From NCBI RefSeq assembly GCF_007004655.1, contig NZ_ML660099.1, forward strand, positions 124,001 to 188,000: a stretch of DNA of 64,000 bases. Direction: 5' to 3'. Below, in pieces: positions 1-8,408 of the stretch. Source of the DNA: Exilibacterium tricleocarpae (GTDB taxonomy: Bacteria > Pseudomonadota > Gammaproteobacteria > Pseudomonadales > Cellvibrionaceae). Under the pieces are notes generated by a model. The model was given only the letters and a program-made list of their open reading frames with translations, was not told the DNA's origin and made no database searches. Within the stretch, counting starts at the first letter, position 1. Every line of letters begins with the position of its first letter. A program made the position numbers and the translations under genes.

Positions 1-1
1 G

Positions 2-442
2 TGGGGTTTGAAAAAAGCCCTGAAGCGGGCCGCCGAACTGGAGGCAGTACTGCGCGGTGATCATTTTTACGCCTTTCTCGCCACGATGTATGGCGACAGG
101 CCACGGGGCTGGAGCAAGGATTTAATTGGTTTCGACCGTTTGCGAGTGATCACCAACTACTTTACCCGCATGCGCTTTTGCAACGCCGCCGGGGAACTCC
201 AGTTAACCAGCAAATCGAGCCCCGATAACGCCCCCCGCGGCTATCGCCCCTGGTATACACACCCGCACCGCAAAACCCGCAAGCACAAGCTGATATTCGG
301 CCACTGGGCAGCCCTGGCGGGCAAGGTGGAGCAACCCAACCTCTACGCTCTGGATACCGGCTGCGTCTGGGGCAGCCATATGACCATGTTGCGATTGGAA
401 GACGAGACCTGGTTCAGTTGCGACTGCGAGCCGTTTGTATGA
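2..442 (+). CDS. apaH: Symmetrical bis(5'-nucleosyl)-tetraphosphatase, C-terminal part (5' end outside window)
   Basis: Hydrolyses diadenosine tetraphosphate to two ADP in the cytoplasm. The window opens inside the gene; the frame is open from the first bases, and the TTG at 8 is not a credible start. About 146 C-terminal residues are present, including the family stretches FTRMRFC, the conserved GHWAAL (residues of the metallophosphatase fold) and the ALDTGCVWG segment that follows it, ending in SCDCEPFV. The catalytic N-terminal motifs lie off the left edge, so activity cannot be judged. It converges on galE with 70 bp between the stop codons. In relatives apaH usually lies next to rsmA/apaG, which would be to the left. 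Identification rests on recognised family sequence. Confidence 0.9.
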   Translation, partial: WGLKKALKRAAELEAVLRGDHFYAFLATMYGDRPRGWSKDLIGFDRLRVITNYFTRMRFCNAAGELQLTSKSSPDNAPRGYRPWYTHPHRKTRKHKLIFGHWAALAGKVEQPNLYALDTGCVWGSHMTMLRLEDETWFSCDCEPFV

Positions 443-512
443 CCGAAATCCGGCCAAGACGCTAAAAACAACATAGAGCAAACGGCGACAATCCGGCTTG
501 CGGCATCAACCC

Positions 513-1529
513 TCAACCATAACCATTGGGGTTGCCCGACTGCCAGCGCCAGGCATCGGTCACCATGCGCTCCAGATCGAAGCGGGCGCGCCAGTCGAGA
601 TCGCCGGCGGCAAACGCCGGATCGGCGAAGCACTCGGCGATATCGCCGGGCCGGCGCGGGGCGATATCGTAGGGCACCGCCCGGCCGCTGGCGGCCTCGA
701 ACGCCTTTACCACCTGCAACACGCTGTAGCCCTGCCCGGTTCCCAGGTTATAGGTGTAACACCCAGGTGTTACCTGCCGTAGCCTCTGCAGGGCCTTCAC
801 GTGCCCCCGGGCCAGGTCGACCACGTGAATATAATCGCGCACGCCGGTGCCATCGGAGGTCGGGTAGTCGTCACCGAAGACCTGCAGGCGGGCCAGTTTG
901 CCCACCGCCACCTGGGCCACATAAGGCAGTAAATTGTTGGGGATGCCCTGGGGGTCCTCACCGATGCGACCGCTCTCGTGGGCGCCGATGGGGTTGAAAT
1001 AGCGCAGCAGGGTGATCTTCCAGTCGTTGCCGGGGGCGGCACTGAAGTCGCGCAATACCTCCTCCACCATCAACTTGCTGCGGCCGTAGGGGTTGGTGGC
1101 CGAGGTGGGGAAATCCTCGCGGATAGGTACGCTGGCCGGATCGCCGTAGACGGTTGCCGAGGAGCTGAAGATCAGTTGCTTCACCCCGACCTCCCCCATC
1201 ACTTCGCACAGTGCCAGGGTGCCGCTCACATTGTTGTGATAGTAGGACAGGGGAATTTCGCTGGATTCGCCGACGGCCTTAAGGCCGGCAAAGTGCAATA
1301 CCGCCTCGATATCGTGCTGATCAAACACCCGGCGCAGGGCCTTGCGGTCATTGATATCCAGGGTGTGCACCGGCACGGCGGCGCCGATGATCTCGCCCAC
1401 ACGCTCCACGGCCACGGGTTTACTGTTGCAGAAATTGTCGACAACCACCGGGTCAAAACCCGCCGCCGCCAGCTCTATGCAGGTGTGACTGCCGATATAA
1501 CCCGCACCACCTGTAACCAAAACCGCCAT
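513..1529 (-). CDS. galE: UDP-glucose 4-epimerase
   Basis: Interconverts UDP-galactose and UDP-glucose with bound NAD, supplying nucleotide sugars for galactose use and envelope polysaccharides. The protein is 338 residues, the usual GalE length. The NAD-binding TGGAGYIGSH lies at residues 6-15, and the short-chain-dehydrogenase catalytic set is complete: S124 in FSSSATVYG and Y148xxxK152 in NPYGRSK. The ATG at 1529 is chosen over the upstream start at 1550 because GGGG lies just upstream of it and the seven extra residues are not part of the family. It appears monocistronic; upstream is an 830-bp non-coding stretch. No regulator or sugar operon adjoins it. Confidence 0.95.
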   Translation of the reverse strand: MAVLVTGGAGYIGSHTCIELAAAGFDPVVVDNFCNSKPVAVERVGEIIGAAVPVHTLDINDRKALRRVFDQHDIEAVLHFAGLKAVGESSEIPLSYYHNNVSGTLALCEVMGEVGVKQLIFSSSATVYGDPASVPIREDFPTSATNPYGRSKLMVEEVLRDFSAAPGNDWKITLLRYFNPIGAHESGRIGEDPQGIPNNLLPYVAQVAVGKLARLQVFGDDYPTSDGTGVRDYIHVVDLARGHVKALQRLRQVTPGCYTYNLGTGQGYSVLQVVKAFEAASGRAVPYDIAPRRPGDIAECFADPAFAAGDLDWRARFDLERMVTDAWRWQSGNPNGYG

Positions 1530-2361
1530 AACATTACCCCGTGTTGACAAAACGCCCCTGCCATCGCGTCCTTTGAATCCAGCGGCAGGACCGACGATAG
1601 CAGCCGACTAAAGAAAAATAACACCCTGCGATAGAACCGTACGTATAGAAACAACGTACAGAACCTCACGTGCAGAACCTCGCGTATAGAACCTTACGGA
1701 AAGGATCTTACTTAAAAGACCTTACCTATAGAACCTTACGATAGAACCTGACAGCAGCGCCTGGCAATAAAGCCCCGGTCGGGTTTCGCGCGCAAGTTCG
1801 CCGATTGCGCCCGACTATTGGAAAACCGCCGCTAAAACACGTTCGTAAAGCTGGCAGCAAAACACACGGCAAGACCAACAGTAAAACCACAATGCGCCCG
1901 CCGGCCCCATTCTCGTGCGGTTTTGCATCGGGCCACATAAAGGCGCTCTATTATCGCACACAATGACACCTGGAAGAGCACCTACAATCCCGGCGCATTT
2001 TAGGAAAATATTGTCTGAATTCTAAACTGGGAGAATTTTTTGCCGCCAGTGGTCTATCGCCCACTCAAATTGCGACTATGCTTATCAGAGTGGGGAAAAG
2101 CGGTTCCTCTCGAGCCCGCAAAAGCCCCGGCCGCCGCACTTTTGGCCGGTTTTGCCGCGGCATAAACCGGTGCCGGCCGCACATTTTTGCTAACACAGTT
2201 GTTGTAAATTGATGGTGGTGACTCTATTGTGGTAACCCTGTGCAGTTGCAACTCTTTACGGTTAAAAGAGTCCCTGAGTTAGTCCCGGCAAAAGTGTAAC
2301 GGGCGACAACTTACGGGAACAAAGTCAGTTTCTTGAATCTAATCGGTAAAGGAGGCAAACC
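1530..2361. other. Non-coding interval between galE and prkA
   Basis: About 830 bp without a supportable gene. The ORFs here are short and lack family character. The galE-proximal part holds the degenerate TAGAACCTTACG-type repeats described separately. The prkA-proximal part contains a GC-rich stretch (about 2105-2185) with several GGCCGG/CCGGCC inverted segments and then A+T-rich DNA leading to the prkA ribosome binding site. A regulated prkA promoter must lie here, but I could not find a convincing sigma-70 or sigma-54 promoter by eye. Confidence 0.5.
1629..1752. repeat. Degenerate short tandem repeats, unit about 13-15 bp
   Basis: Roughly nine imperfect copies of a unit resembling TATAGAACCTTACG follow one another (GATAGAACCGTACG, CGTACAGAACCTCACG, GTATAGAACCTTACG, and so on). 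They lie in the interval upstream of galE. The units vary in length and sequence, so this is an old or relaxed array. No coding role is apparent. Confidence 0.6.
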
Positions 2362-4284
2362 ATGAGTATCTTCAGCCATTACCGCGAGCGCTACGAGACT
2401 ACTCAACAGGAAGAGATGACTATCCAGGAGTATCTGGATCTCTGCAAGGCAAAGCCGGGCGTCTACGCCAGTGCCGCAGAGCGCATGCTGATGGCCATCG
2501 GCGAACCCGAGCTTATCGACACATCCCGCGATTCGCGGTTGAGCCGCATATTTTCCAACAAGATCATCAAGCGCTACTCCGCCTTTGACGACTTCTACGG
2601 CATGGAGGAGTGTATTGAGCAGATAGTGTCCTTCTTCAAACACGCGGCCCAGGGGCTGGAGGAGAAGAAACAGATACTCTACCTGCTCGGCCCAGTGGGT
2701 GGGGGTAAGTCCTCACTAGCAGAAAAGCTCAAGTCGTTGATCGAAAAACAACCAATTTATGCCATTAAGGGCTCTCCGGTCTTCGAATCGCCCCTCGGCC
2801 TGTTTGACGCCGAGGAGGACGGCCAGATTCTGGAGGAGGACTACGGGATTCCGCGCCGCTACATCAAGCAGATCATGTCGCCCTGGGCAGTGAAACGGCT
2901 GCATGAATTCAACGGTGATATCAGCCAGTTCAAAGTCGTCAAACTCTACCCCTCGATTCTCGACCAGATCGCCATCACCAAAACCGAGCCCGGCGACGAG
3001 AACAACCAGGATATCTCTTCGCTGGTGGGCAAGGTGGATATCCGCAAGCTGGAGGACTTCCCGCAAAACGACCCCGATGCCTACAGCTTCTCCGGGGGGC
3101 TGTGCCGCTCCAACCAGGGCATCATGGAATTTGTGGAAATGTTCAAAGCCCCCATCAAGGTCCTGCACCCGCTGCTGACCGCCACCCAGGAGGGCAACTA
3201 CAACAGCACCGAGGGGCTCGGCGCCATCCCGTTCGAGGGCGTCATCCTGGCTCACTCCAACGAAGCCGAATGGCAGACGTTCAAGAACAACAAAAACAAC
3301 GAGGCGTTTATCGACCGGGTGTATATCGTCAAGGTCCCCTACTGCCTGAGGGTCTCGGAGGAGATACGCATTTACGAGAAGCTGCTGCAGAACAGCTCCC
3401 TGTCCCAGGCCCAGTGCGCCCCCGATACGCTGAAAATGCTGGCACAGTTCAGCACCCTGTCGCGCATCAAGGAGCCGGACAACTCCAATCTCTACTCCAA
3501 GATGCGCATCTACGACGGCGAGAATCTGAAAGATACCGATCCCAAGGCCAAGTCCATGCAGGAGTATCGCGACGCCGCCGGGGTCGACGAGGGTATGAAC
3601 GGCCTGTCCACCCGCTTCGCGTTCAAAATTCTGTCCAAGGTGTTTAACTTCGATCCCACCGAGATTGCCGCCAATCCGGTCCATCTGCTGTACGTGCTGG
3701 AGCAGCAAATCGAGCAGGAGCAGTTTCAGCCGGAACTGCAGGAGAAGTACCTCACATTTATCAAAGAGTACCTGGCGCCGCGCTATGTGGAGTTTATCGG
3801 CAAGGAAATCCAGACCGCTTACCTGGAGTCCTACGCCGAATACGGCCAGAATATTTTCGACCGCTATGTCACCTATGCCGACTTCTGGATTCAGGACCAG
3901 GAATACCGCGATCCGGAAACCGGCGAGATTCTCGACCGGGCGGCGCTCAACGAAGAATTGGAGAAGATCGAGAAACCGGCCGGCATCAGCAACCCGAAGG
4001 ACTTCCGCAACGAGGTGGTCAACTTCGTGCTGCGCGCCCGTGCCAACAACAACGGCAAGAATCCGGTCTGGAGCAGCTACGAAAAACTGCGCACGGTAAT
4101 CGAGAAGAAAATGTTCTCCAATACCGAAGACCTGCTGCCGGTCATTTCCTTTAACGCCAAGGCCTCCGCCGACGACAAGAAGAAGCACCAGGATTTCGTC
4201 GCCCGCATGACCGCCCGCGGTTATACCGAGAAACAGGTGCGGCTGCTGTCCGAATGGTATCTGCGGGTACGCAAGTCGCAATGA
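2362..4284 (+). CDS. prkA: PrkA/YeaG family serine protein kinase (AAA+-like)
   Basis: Cytoplasmic protein of 640 residues, the family length, with an AAA+-like N-terminal domain and a C-terminal kinase-like domain. The P-loop GPVGGGKS is at residues 110-117 after the family opening (MSIFSHYRERY, EYLDLCKAKPGVYASAAERML). In E. coli the orthologue YeaG is linked to sustained nitrogen starvation and stationary phase; in Bacillus PrkA has been assigned kinase or Lon-like protease activity. The start has a textbook Shine-Dalgarno (GGAGG, 6 nt upstream). It is followed, 150 bp on, by yeaH and then spoVR, a very widespread conserved trio. The exact function is not settled in the family, so the kinase label is by convention. 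Confidence 0.95.
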   Translation: MSIFSHYRERYETTQQEEMTIQEYLDLCKAKPGVYASAAERMLMAIGEPELIDTSRDSRLSRIFSNKIIKRYSAFDDFYGMEECIEQIVSFFKHAAQGLEEKKQILYLLGPVGGGKSSLAEKLKSLIEKQPIYAIKGSPVFESPLGLFDAEEDGQILEEDYGIPRRYIKQIMSPWAVKRLHEFNGDISQFKVVKLYPSILDQIAITKTEPGDENNQDISSLVGKVDIRKLEDFPQNDPDAYSFSGGLCRSNQGIMEFVEMFKAPIKVLHPLLTATQEGNYNSTEGLGAIPFEGVILAHSNEAEWQTFKNNKNNEAFIDRVYIVKVPYCLRVSEEIRIYEKLLQNSSLSQAQCAPDTLKMLAQFSTLSRIKEPDNSNLYSKMRIYDGENLKDTDPKAKSMQEYRDAAGVDEGMNGLSTRFAFKILSKVFNFDPTEIAANPVHLLYVLEQQIEQEQFQPELQEKYLTFIKEYLAPRYVEFIGKEIQTAYLESYAEYGQNIFDRYVTYADFWIQDQEYRDPETGEILDRAALNEELEKIEKPAGISNPKDFRNEVVNFVLRARANNNGKNPVWSSYEKLRTVIEKKMFSNTEDLLPVISFNAKASADDKKKHQDFVARMTARGYTEKQVRLLSEWYLRVRKSQ

Positions 4285-4401
4285 TCGGGCGCGCTACTCC
4301 GTTGCGGTAATCGGGTGCAGTAGCCGAGAGCAGCGGTCGGGTGCCGAAGCCAGGCCGGAGGGCCCGGCGCCGGCCTGGTCACCGGGCTAAACGGAGACCC
4401 T

Positions 4402-4440
4402 AAGGAGGGTTGTATGGTGAGTTACGGGAAAGCTCTATGA
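4402..4440 (+). promoter_or_regulatory. Strong Shine-Dalgarno with 8-codon leader ORF overlapping the yeaH start
   Basis: AAGGAGGG at 4402-4409 is the best ribosome binding site in the operon, but it serves an ATG at 4414 whose frame encodes only MVSYGKAL before a TGA at 4438-4440. That stop overlaps the yeaH ATG (4437-4439) as ATGA. The yeaH ATG itself has only a weak GGGAA upstream. The arrangement is what translational coupling looks like: ribosomes load on the leader and restart on yeaH. The sequence layout is direct; the coupling is inference. Confidence 0.6.
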
Positions 4441-5714
4441 GTTATATTGTCGATCGCCGCCTCAATGCCAAAAACAAGAGCGCCGTCAACCGGCAGCGCT
4501 TTCTGCGCCGCTACCGGCAGCATATCAAGAAAGCGGTGGCGGAGGCGGTTACCCGCCGTTCCATCACCGACATCGACAAGGGCGAGCAGATCAGCATCCC
4601 CACCCGGGACATCAGCGAACCGGTCTTTCACCACGGCCGCGGCGGCCGGGTCAACAACGTCCTGCCCGGCAATAAGGAATTCGTGCAGGGCGACCGCATT
4701 GCGCGCCCGCCGGGCGGAGCCGGCGGCGGCGGTGCGGGCTCCGGCGCCAGCGACAGCGGCGAGGGCATGGACGACTTCGTCTTCCAGATTACCCAGGAAG
4801 AGTTTCTCGACTTTATGTTCGAGGACCTCGAACTGCCCAATATGGTGAAACGCCAACTGGCCGGCAACGAGGCCTTTAAAACCCGCCGCGCCGGCATCAG
4901 CAACGAGGGCAATCCGGGCCGTATCAATATCGTGCGCTCGCTGCGGGCGGCCAACGCCCGCCGCCTGGCCCTGACCGGCAGCAAGCGCCGCAAGCTCAAG
5001 CAACTCGAAGAGCAGATCGAAGCGCTGGAGGCGGTCGAGCCGGTGCTGCGTGATCACGCCAAACTCGAAGCGTTGTTGACCGAAGCGGCGAGCCTGCGCA
5101 GCCGCATCAGCCGGGTACCCTGGCTGGACGATTTCGATATCAAGTACAACCTGCTGGTAAAACAGCCGATTCCGCGCTCCAAGGCCGTGATGTTTTGCCT
5201 GATGGATGTCTCCGGCTCCATGAACCAGGCCACCAAGGATATGGCCAAGCGTTTTTTCATCCTCCTGTACCTGTTCCTGCAGCGCAACTACGAATACACC
5301 GAGGTGGTGTTCATCCGCCACCACACCAGTGCCAAAGAGGTCGACGAGCAGGAATTTTTCTACTCCCGCGAGACCGGCGGCACCATCGTCTCCAGCGCAC
5401 TGAAACTGATGAAGGAGATTCTGCACGACCGCTACCCGCTGTCGGAATGGAATGTCTACGGTGCCCAGGCATCGGACGGTGACAACTGGAATGACGACTC
5501 CAGCACCTGCTACAAGCTGCTGATGAGCGATATCATGCCGAAGATGCAATACTACTCCTACATCGAAATCACACCGCGCAACCACCAGGCGCTGTGGGAA
5601 GAGTACGAGGGAGTTGCCGAAGCCTACCCGGACACCTTCGCGATGCAGCAAATCGTCGACGTGAGCGATATTTACCCGGTATTTCGCGCGTTGTTTCACA
5701 AGAAGACCGTATGA
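4437..5714 (+). CDS. yeaH: YeaH/YhbH family protein (UPF0229, DUF444) with VWA-like metal site
   Basis: Protein of 425 residues, close to E. coli YeaH. It has the family opening ([17 protein letters not shown]), a glycine-rich linker of about 20 residues ([18 protein letters not shown]) and a MIDAS-like DVSGS at residues 257-261 inside [15 protein letters not shown], pointing to a von Willebrand A-like fold. It is expected to act with PrkA and SpoVR; a molecular mechanism has not been established. The start at 4437 is preferred because homologues begin MSYIVDRR; the in-frame TTG at 4410 would add nine foreign residues. Its TGA overlaps the next ATG (ATGA at 5711-5714). Confidence 0.94.
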   Translation: MSYIVDRRLNAKNKSAVNRQRFLRRYRQHIKKAVAEAVTRRSITDIDKGEQISIPTRDISEPVFHHGRGGRVNNVLPGNKEFVQGDRIARPPGGAGGGGAGSGASDSGEGMDDFVFQITQEEFLDFMFEDLELPNMVKRQLAGNEAFKTRRAGISNEGNPGRINIVRSLRAANARRLALTGSKRRKLKQLEEQIEALEAVEPVLRDHAKLEALLTEAASLRSRISRVPWLDDFDIKYNLLVKQPIPRSKAVMFCLMDVSGSMNQATKDMAKRFFILLYLFLQRNYEYTEVVFIRHHTSAKEVDEQEFFYSRETGGTIVSSALKLMKEILHDRYPLSEWNVYGAQASDGDNWNDDSSTCYKLLMSDIMPKMQYYSYIEITPRNHQALWEEYEGVAEAYPDTFAMQQIVDVSDIYPVFRALFHKKTV

Positions 5715-7267
5715 ACCAGCCGACCATGCCAAACCAAGCCAAAACCAAGCAAAGTGAGCCGCTGTCCACCACGTCGGAATGGACGTTTGAACTGGTTGAA
5801 GCCTACGACAAAGAAATCGGCAAACTGGCCGAGGCATTCGGGCTCGATACCTATCCCAATCAGATCGAGGTGATCAGTTCCGAGCAGATGATGGACGCCT
5901 ACGCTGCCGTGGGTATGCCGCTCGGCTACAACCACTGGTCGTACGGCAAGCAGTTTCTCAACATCGAGCGCTCCTACAGTCGCGGGCAGATGGGGCTCGC
6001 CTACGAGATCGTCATCAACTCCAACCCCTGTATCGCCTATCTCATGGAAGAGAACACCATGACCATGCAGGCACTGGTGATCGCCCATGCCTGCTACGGG
6101 CACAACTCGTTTTTCAAAGGCAACTACCTGTTTCGCACCTGGACCGACGCCGACTCCATTATCGATTACCTGCTATTTGCCAAAAACTACATCTCCCACT
6201 GCGAAGAGCGCCACGGCATCGACGATGTCGAGGCCATTCTCGACTCCTGCCACGCGCTGATGAACTACGGCGTCGACCGCTACAAACGCCCCTACCCCAT
6301 TTCCGCCGCCGAGGAAAAGCAGCGGCAAAAAGAGCGGGAGGAGTACCTGCAAAAACAGATCAACGACCTGTGGCGCACCATCCCCAGGCCGGGGCAGGAA
6401 GAGGCCGATGCCGAGCTGCAGCGCTTCCCCGAGGAGCCCCAGGAAAACCTGCTTTATTTCATCGAGAAGAATGCTCCCCTGCTGGAACCCTGGCAGCGGG
6501 AGATCGTGCGCATCGTGCGCAAGATCGCACAGTACTTTTACCCGCAGCGCCAGACCCAGGTCATGAACGAGGGCTGGGCCTGCTTCTGGCACTACACACT
6601 GCTGAATGAACTCTACGACCAGGGCAAGGTGACCGACGGGTTTATGCTGGAGTTTCTGCAATCCCACACCAGCGTCATTTACCAGCCCCCCTATGACAGC
6701 CCCTACTACAACGGCATCAACCCTTACACACTGGGCTTCAATATGATGATGGACATCCGTCGCATTTGTGAAGCCCCCACCGACGAAGACAGGGAATGGT
6801 TCCCCGATATCGCCGGCAGCGACTGGCGCGAAACCCTGCAGTTCGCCATGCGCAATTTCAAGGATGAGAGTTTTATCCTCCAGTTCCTGTCACCCAAAGT
6901 GATGCGGGACCTGAAACTGTTCACCATTGTTGACGACGACCGCAAAAAAGATATCGAAGTCACCGCCATCCACGACGAAAGCGGTTACCAGTCGGTGCGC
7001 GAGTCGCTGGCAGGTCAATATAACCTCGGCAATCGCGAGCCCAATATCCAGGCCTACAGCGTCGATATCAGAGGTGACCGGTCGCTCACACTGCACCACC
7101 GGCGCCACTCCCGCAAGCCGCTGGACGATTCCTGCGAGGAGGTCTTACGTCACCTGCACCGCCTCTGGGGTTTTGATGTCCACCTGCATTCACTGCAGGA
7201 CGACGATATCAAACAGAGCTTCCACTGCCCGCCGCCGACACTGTCGAAAGATGGTGATCTGGGCTGA
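5711..7267 (+). CDS. spoVR: SpoVR family protein (YcgB-like)
   Basis: Cytoplasmic protein of 518 residues matching SpoVR/YcgB. Recognisable blocks are [12 protein letters not shown] near the N-terminus, [18 protein letters not shown] around residues 123-140, the [12 protein letters not shown] block in the middle and [13 protein letters not shown]. The name comes from a Bacillus spore-cortex gene, but in non-sporulating bacteria the family accompanies prkA and yeaH and its biochemical role is unknown. The ATG overlaps the yeaH stop, so the two are translationally linked. A much longer in-frame ORF upstream (from 5594) merely runs through yeaH and was rejected as the start. It is convergent with the regulator at 7421. 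Confidence 0.94.
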   Translation: MNQPTMPNQAKTKQSEPLSTTSEWTFELVEAYDKEIGKLAEAFGLDTYPNQIEVISSEQMMDAYAAVGMPLGYNHWSYGKQFLNIERSYSRGQMGLAYEIVINSNPCIAYLMEENTMTMQALVIAHACYGHNSFFKGNYLFRTWTDADSIIDYLLFAKNYISHCEERHGIDDVEAILDSCHALMNYGVDRYKRPYPISAAEEKQRQKEREEYLQKQINDLWRTIPRPGQEEADAELQRFPEEPQENLLYFIEKNAPLLEPWQREIVRIVRKIAQYFYPQRQTQVMNEGWACFWHYTLLNELYDQGKVTDGFMLEFLQSHTSVIYQPPYDSPYYNGINPYTLGFNMMMDIRRICEAPTDEDREWFPDIAGSDWRETLQFAMRNFKDESFILQFLSPKVMRDLKLFTIVDDDRKKDIEVTAIHDESGYQSVRESLAGQYNLGNREPNIQAYSVDIRGDRSLTLHHRRHSRKPLDDSCEEVLRHLHRLWGFDVHLHSLQDDDIKQSFHCPPPTLSKDGDLG

Positions 7268-7420
7268 GTGCCCGCTGAAAATGATGAGGGTGCCGGCACT
7301 TCGGTGTGCGCCTGCGCGCTGCTCACCGGCGCCGGCTTACTGGCGTGCAGATTCGAAGTTAAGGACAATTTGAAGAAAGACCCGAAGCGGTTATCCGGTT
7401 ACCGACTCCAGACGTCATGT

Positions 7421-7987
7421 CTACTCGGCAATCAACCGCTCTACCTTGGCCAGCAGTTCATTGTTATCGAAAGGTTTGGGCAGGATATCGTTGGCACCAT
7501 TTTGCAGGGCCCGCTCCAGGCCCTCGGGTGTCTCGGCGGAAATCACCAGCACCTTCGACTGGGCGTGCTCCTCGTGTTCGCGAACATAGGTTAGTACCTG
7601 GTGGCCGTCGATACCGGGCATTTTCAGATCGAGCGTAATCAGGCAGGGCTTTAGTTGCGACAACAGGGTACCGGCAACAAAGCCGTCTGCGGCCACCTCC
7701 ACGTCGTAACCCGCCCGCTTCAACACCCGCCGGATGGCTGCCGCCATCTCCGGTTGGTCTTCGATCACCAGGATCATGCGGTTGTCATCCGCGAGGTCTC
7801 CCGGCACCGGCATCTGGTTCTCACGCAGGAAAGCCACAAAGTCATCGGCGCGGATACGATGATCACCCCGCCCCGGCAACTTGTAAGCCTTGAGACGACC
7901 TCGCTCGATCCAGCGAATGACAGTGCGGAAAGTGACGCCACAATACTTGGCGGCCTCTCCTGTGGTCAGCACTCTCAATTCAGTCAT
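7421..7987 (-). CDS. MerR/excisionase-type HTH fused to a response-regulator receiver domain
   Basis: 188 residues with an inverted architecture: a helix-turn-helix of the HTH_17/excisionase class comes first (LTTGEAAKYCGVTFRTVIRWIERGRL, residues 7-32), then a receiver domain from about residue 70. The receiver has its acidic pair at E76-D77, the phospho-acceptor D120 in LITLDLKMPG, S150 and K171, so it should be phosphorylatable. It is likely a cytoplasmic DNA-binding regulator. It is divergent from the receiver-histidine kinase at 8409, its natural candidate partner, across a 420-bp interval with repeated TGACA-like elements. Usual DNA-binding response regulators have the receiver first; this order is a recognised minority form in marine gammaproteobacteria. 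Confidence 0.85.
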   Translation of the reverse strand: MTELRVLTTGEAAKYCGVTFRTVIRWIERGRLKAYKLPGRGDHRIRADDFVAFLRENQMPVPGDLADDNRMILVIEDQPEMAAAIRRVLKRAGYDVEVAADGFVAGTLLSQLKPCLITLDLKMPGIDGHQVLTYVREHEEHAQSKVLVISAETPEGLERALQNGANDILPKPFDNNELLAKVERLIAE

Positions 7988-8172
7988 AGTCGCTCTGTTC
8001 TCGCCTCGGTCGGCCGGTCATTTACATTCATGTTATAAAAATCCGTCACCGTTAAAGGTTTGCGGTCATAAGCCGACATTATCCTTAAGACTAGCGAATT
8101 TTTCACCTGACATAAATGACAATTATTCCTATTGTGACATAGATACAGACATAATGATTCTAAATGTCACGA
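7988..8172. promoter_or_regulatory. A+T-rich intergenic control region with repeated TGACA/TGTCA elements
   Basis: Between the HTH-receiver gene and the promoter at 8173, this A+T-rich stretch carries several copies of TGACA or its complement (for example TGACATAAATGACAA near 8107-8121, TGTGACATAGATACAGACA near 8134-8153, AATGTCACGATTGACA near 8163-8178). Their clustering and near-regular spacing suggest binding sites for a regulator, plausibly the adjacent HTH-receiver protein. The repeats are seen directly; the binding is inference. Confidence 0.45.
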
Positions 8173-8200
8173 TTGACAGGTTAGTCAATTAATGTACAAT
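8173..8200 (+). promoter_or_regulatory. Near-consensus sigma-70 promoter with overlapping inverted repeat
   Basis: TTGACA (8173-8178), a 16-bp spacer and TACAAT (8195-8200) form the best housekeeping promoter seen in the window. The -35 is embedded in the inverted repeat ATTGAC-N6-GTCAAT (8172-8189), a likely operator. Transcription should start near 8205-8207 and run toward the terminator at 8324. Confidence 0.7.
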
Positions 8201-8205
8201 AGCCA

Positions 8206-8356
8206 CGATATACAGGATTCAATACCGCTCGATTCAACGACTGACTCGGCGGCACTGTCGGCTCAACATCCCTCCACCCTTTACGGCAGAGTCGACAACG
8301 AGAAGAACACCCTAAGACCCTTGGCCCCCATAGCTTTTCTTGGGGGCGTTTTTTTT
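8206..8356 (+). ncRNA. Candidate ~150-nt small RNA (or terminated leader) between promoter and intrinsic terminator
   Basis: The segment lies exactly between a near-consensus promoter (8173-8200) and a strong intrinsic terminator (8324-8356). The ORFs within it have no ribosome binding site or protein character. It is not a known RNA that I recognise (not 6S, tmRNA, RNase P or an obvious RsmY/Z type). It could be a trans-acting sRNA, or the 5' leader of the downstream kinase gene that is normally terminated early. RNA-seq 5'/3' ends would decide. Confidence 0.5.
8324..8356 (+). terminator. Rho-independent terminator 52 bp upstream of the kinase start
   Basis: GCCCCCA (8324-8330) pairs with TGGGGGC (8341-8347) across a 10-nt loop and is followed by G and eight T (8349-8356). 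It is a strong canonical terminator. No upstream protein gene on this strand is close enough to need it, so it ends the RNA starting near 8206. Confidence 0.85.
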
Positions 8357-8408
8357 ATACCTTTGCTTTTCCAGCCACTATTGTCGTGCTTACGGCCGAC
8401 TGCCGCTT

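Noticed and set aside
2105-2361. A sigma-54 promoter for prkA, expected from the nitrogen link of E. coli yeaGH.
   Set aside because: No GG and GC pair at the right spacing with surrounding consensus could be found by eye.
2716-4281. A 521-residue minus-strand ORF opposite prkA.
   Set aside because: It is the antisense shadow of a highly conserved gene; high GC in codon position 3 makes long antisense frames common. The same applies to long opposite-strand frames over yeaH, rpoD, cysK and others.
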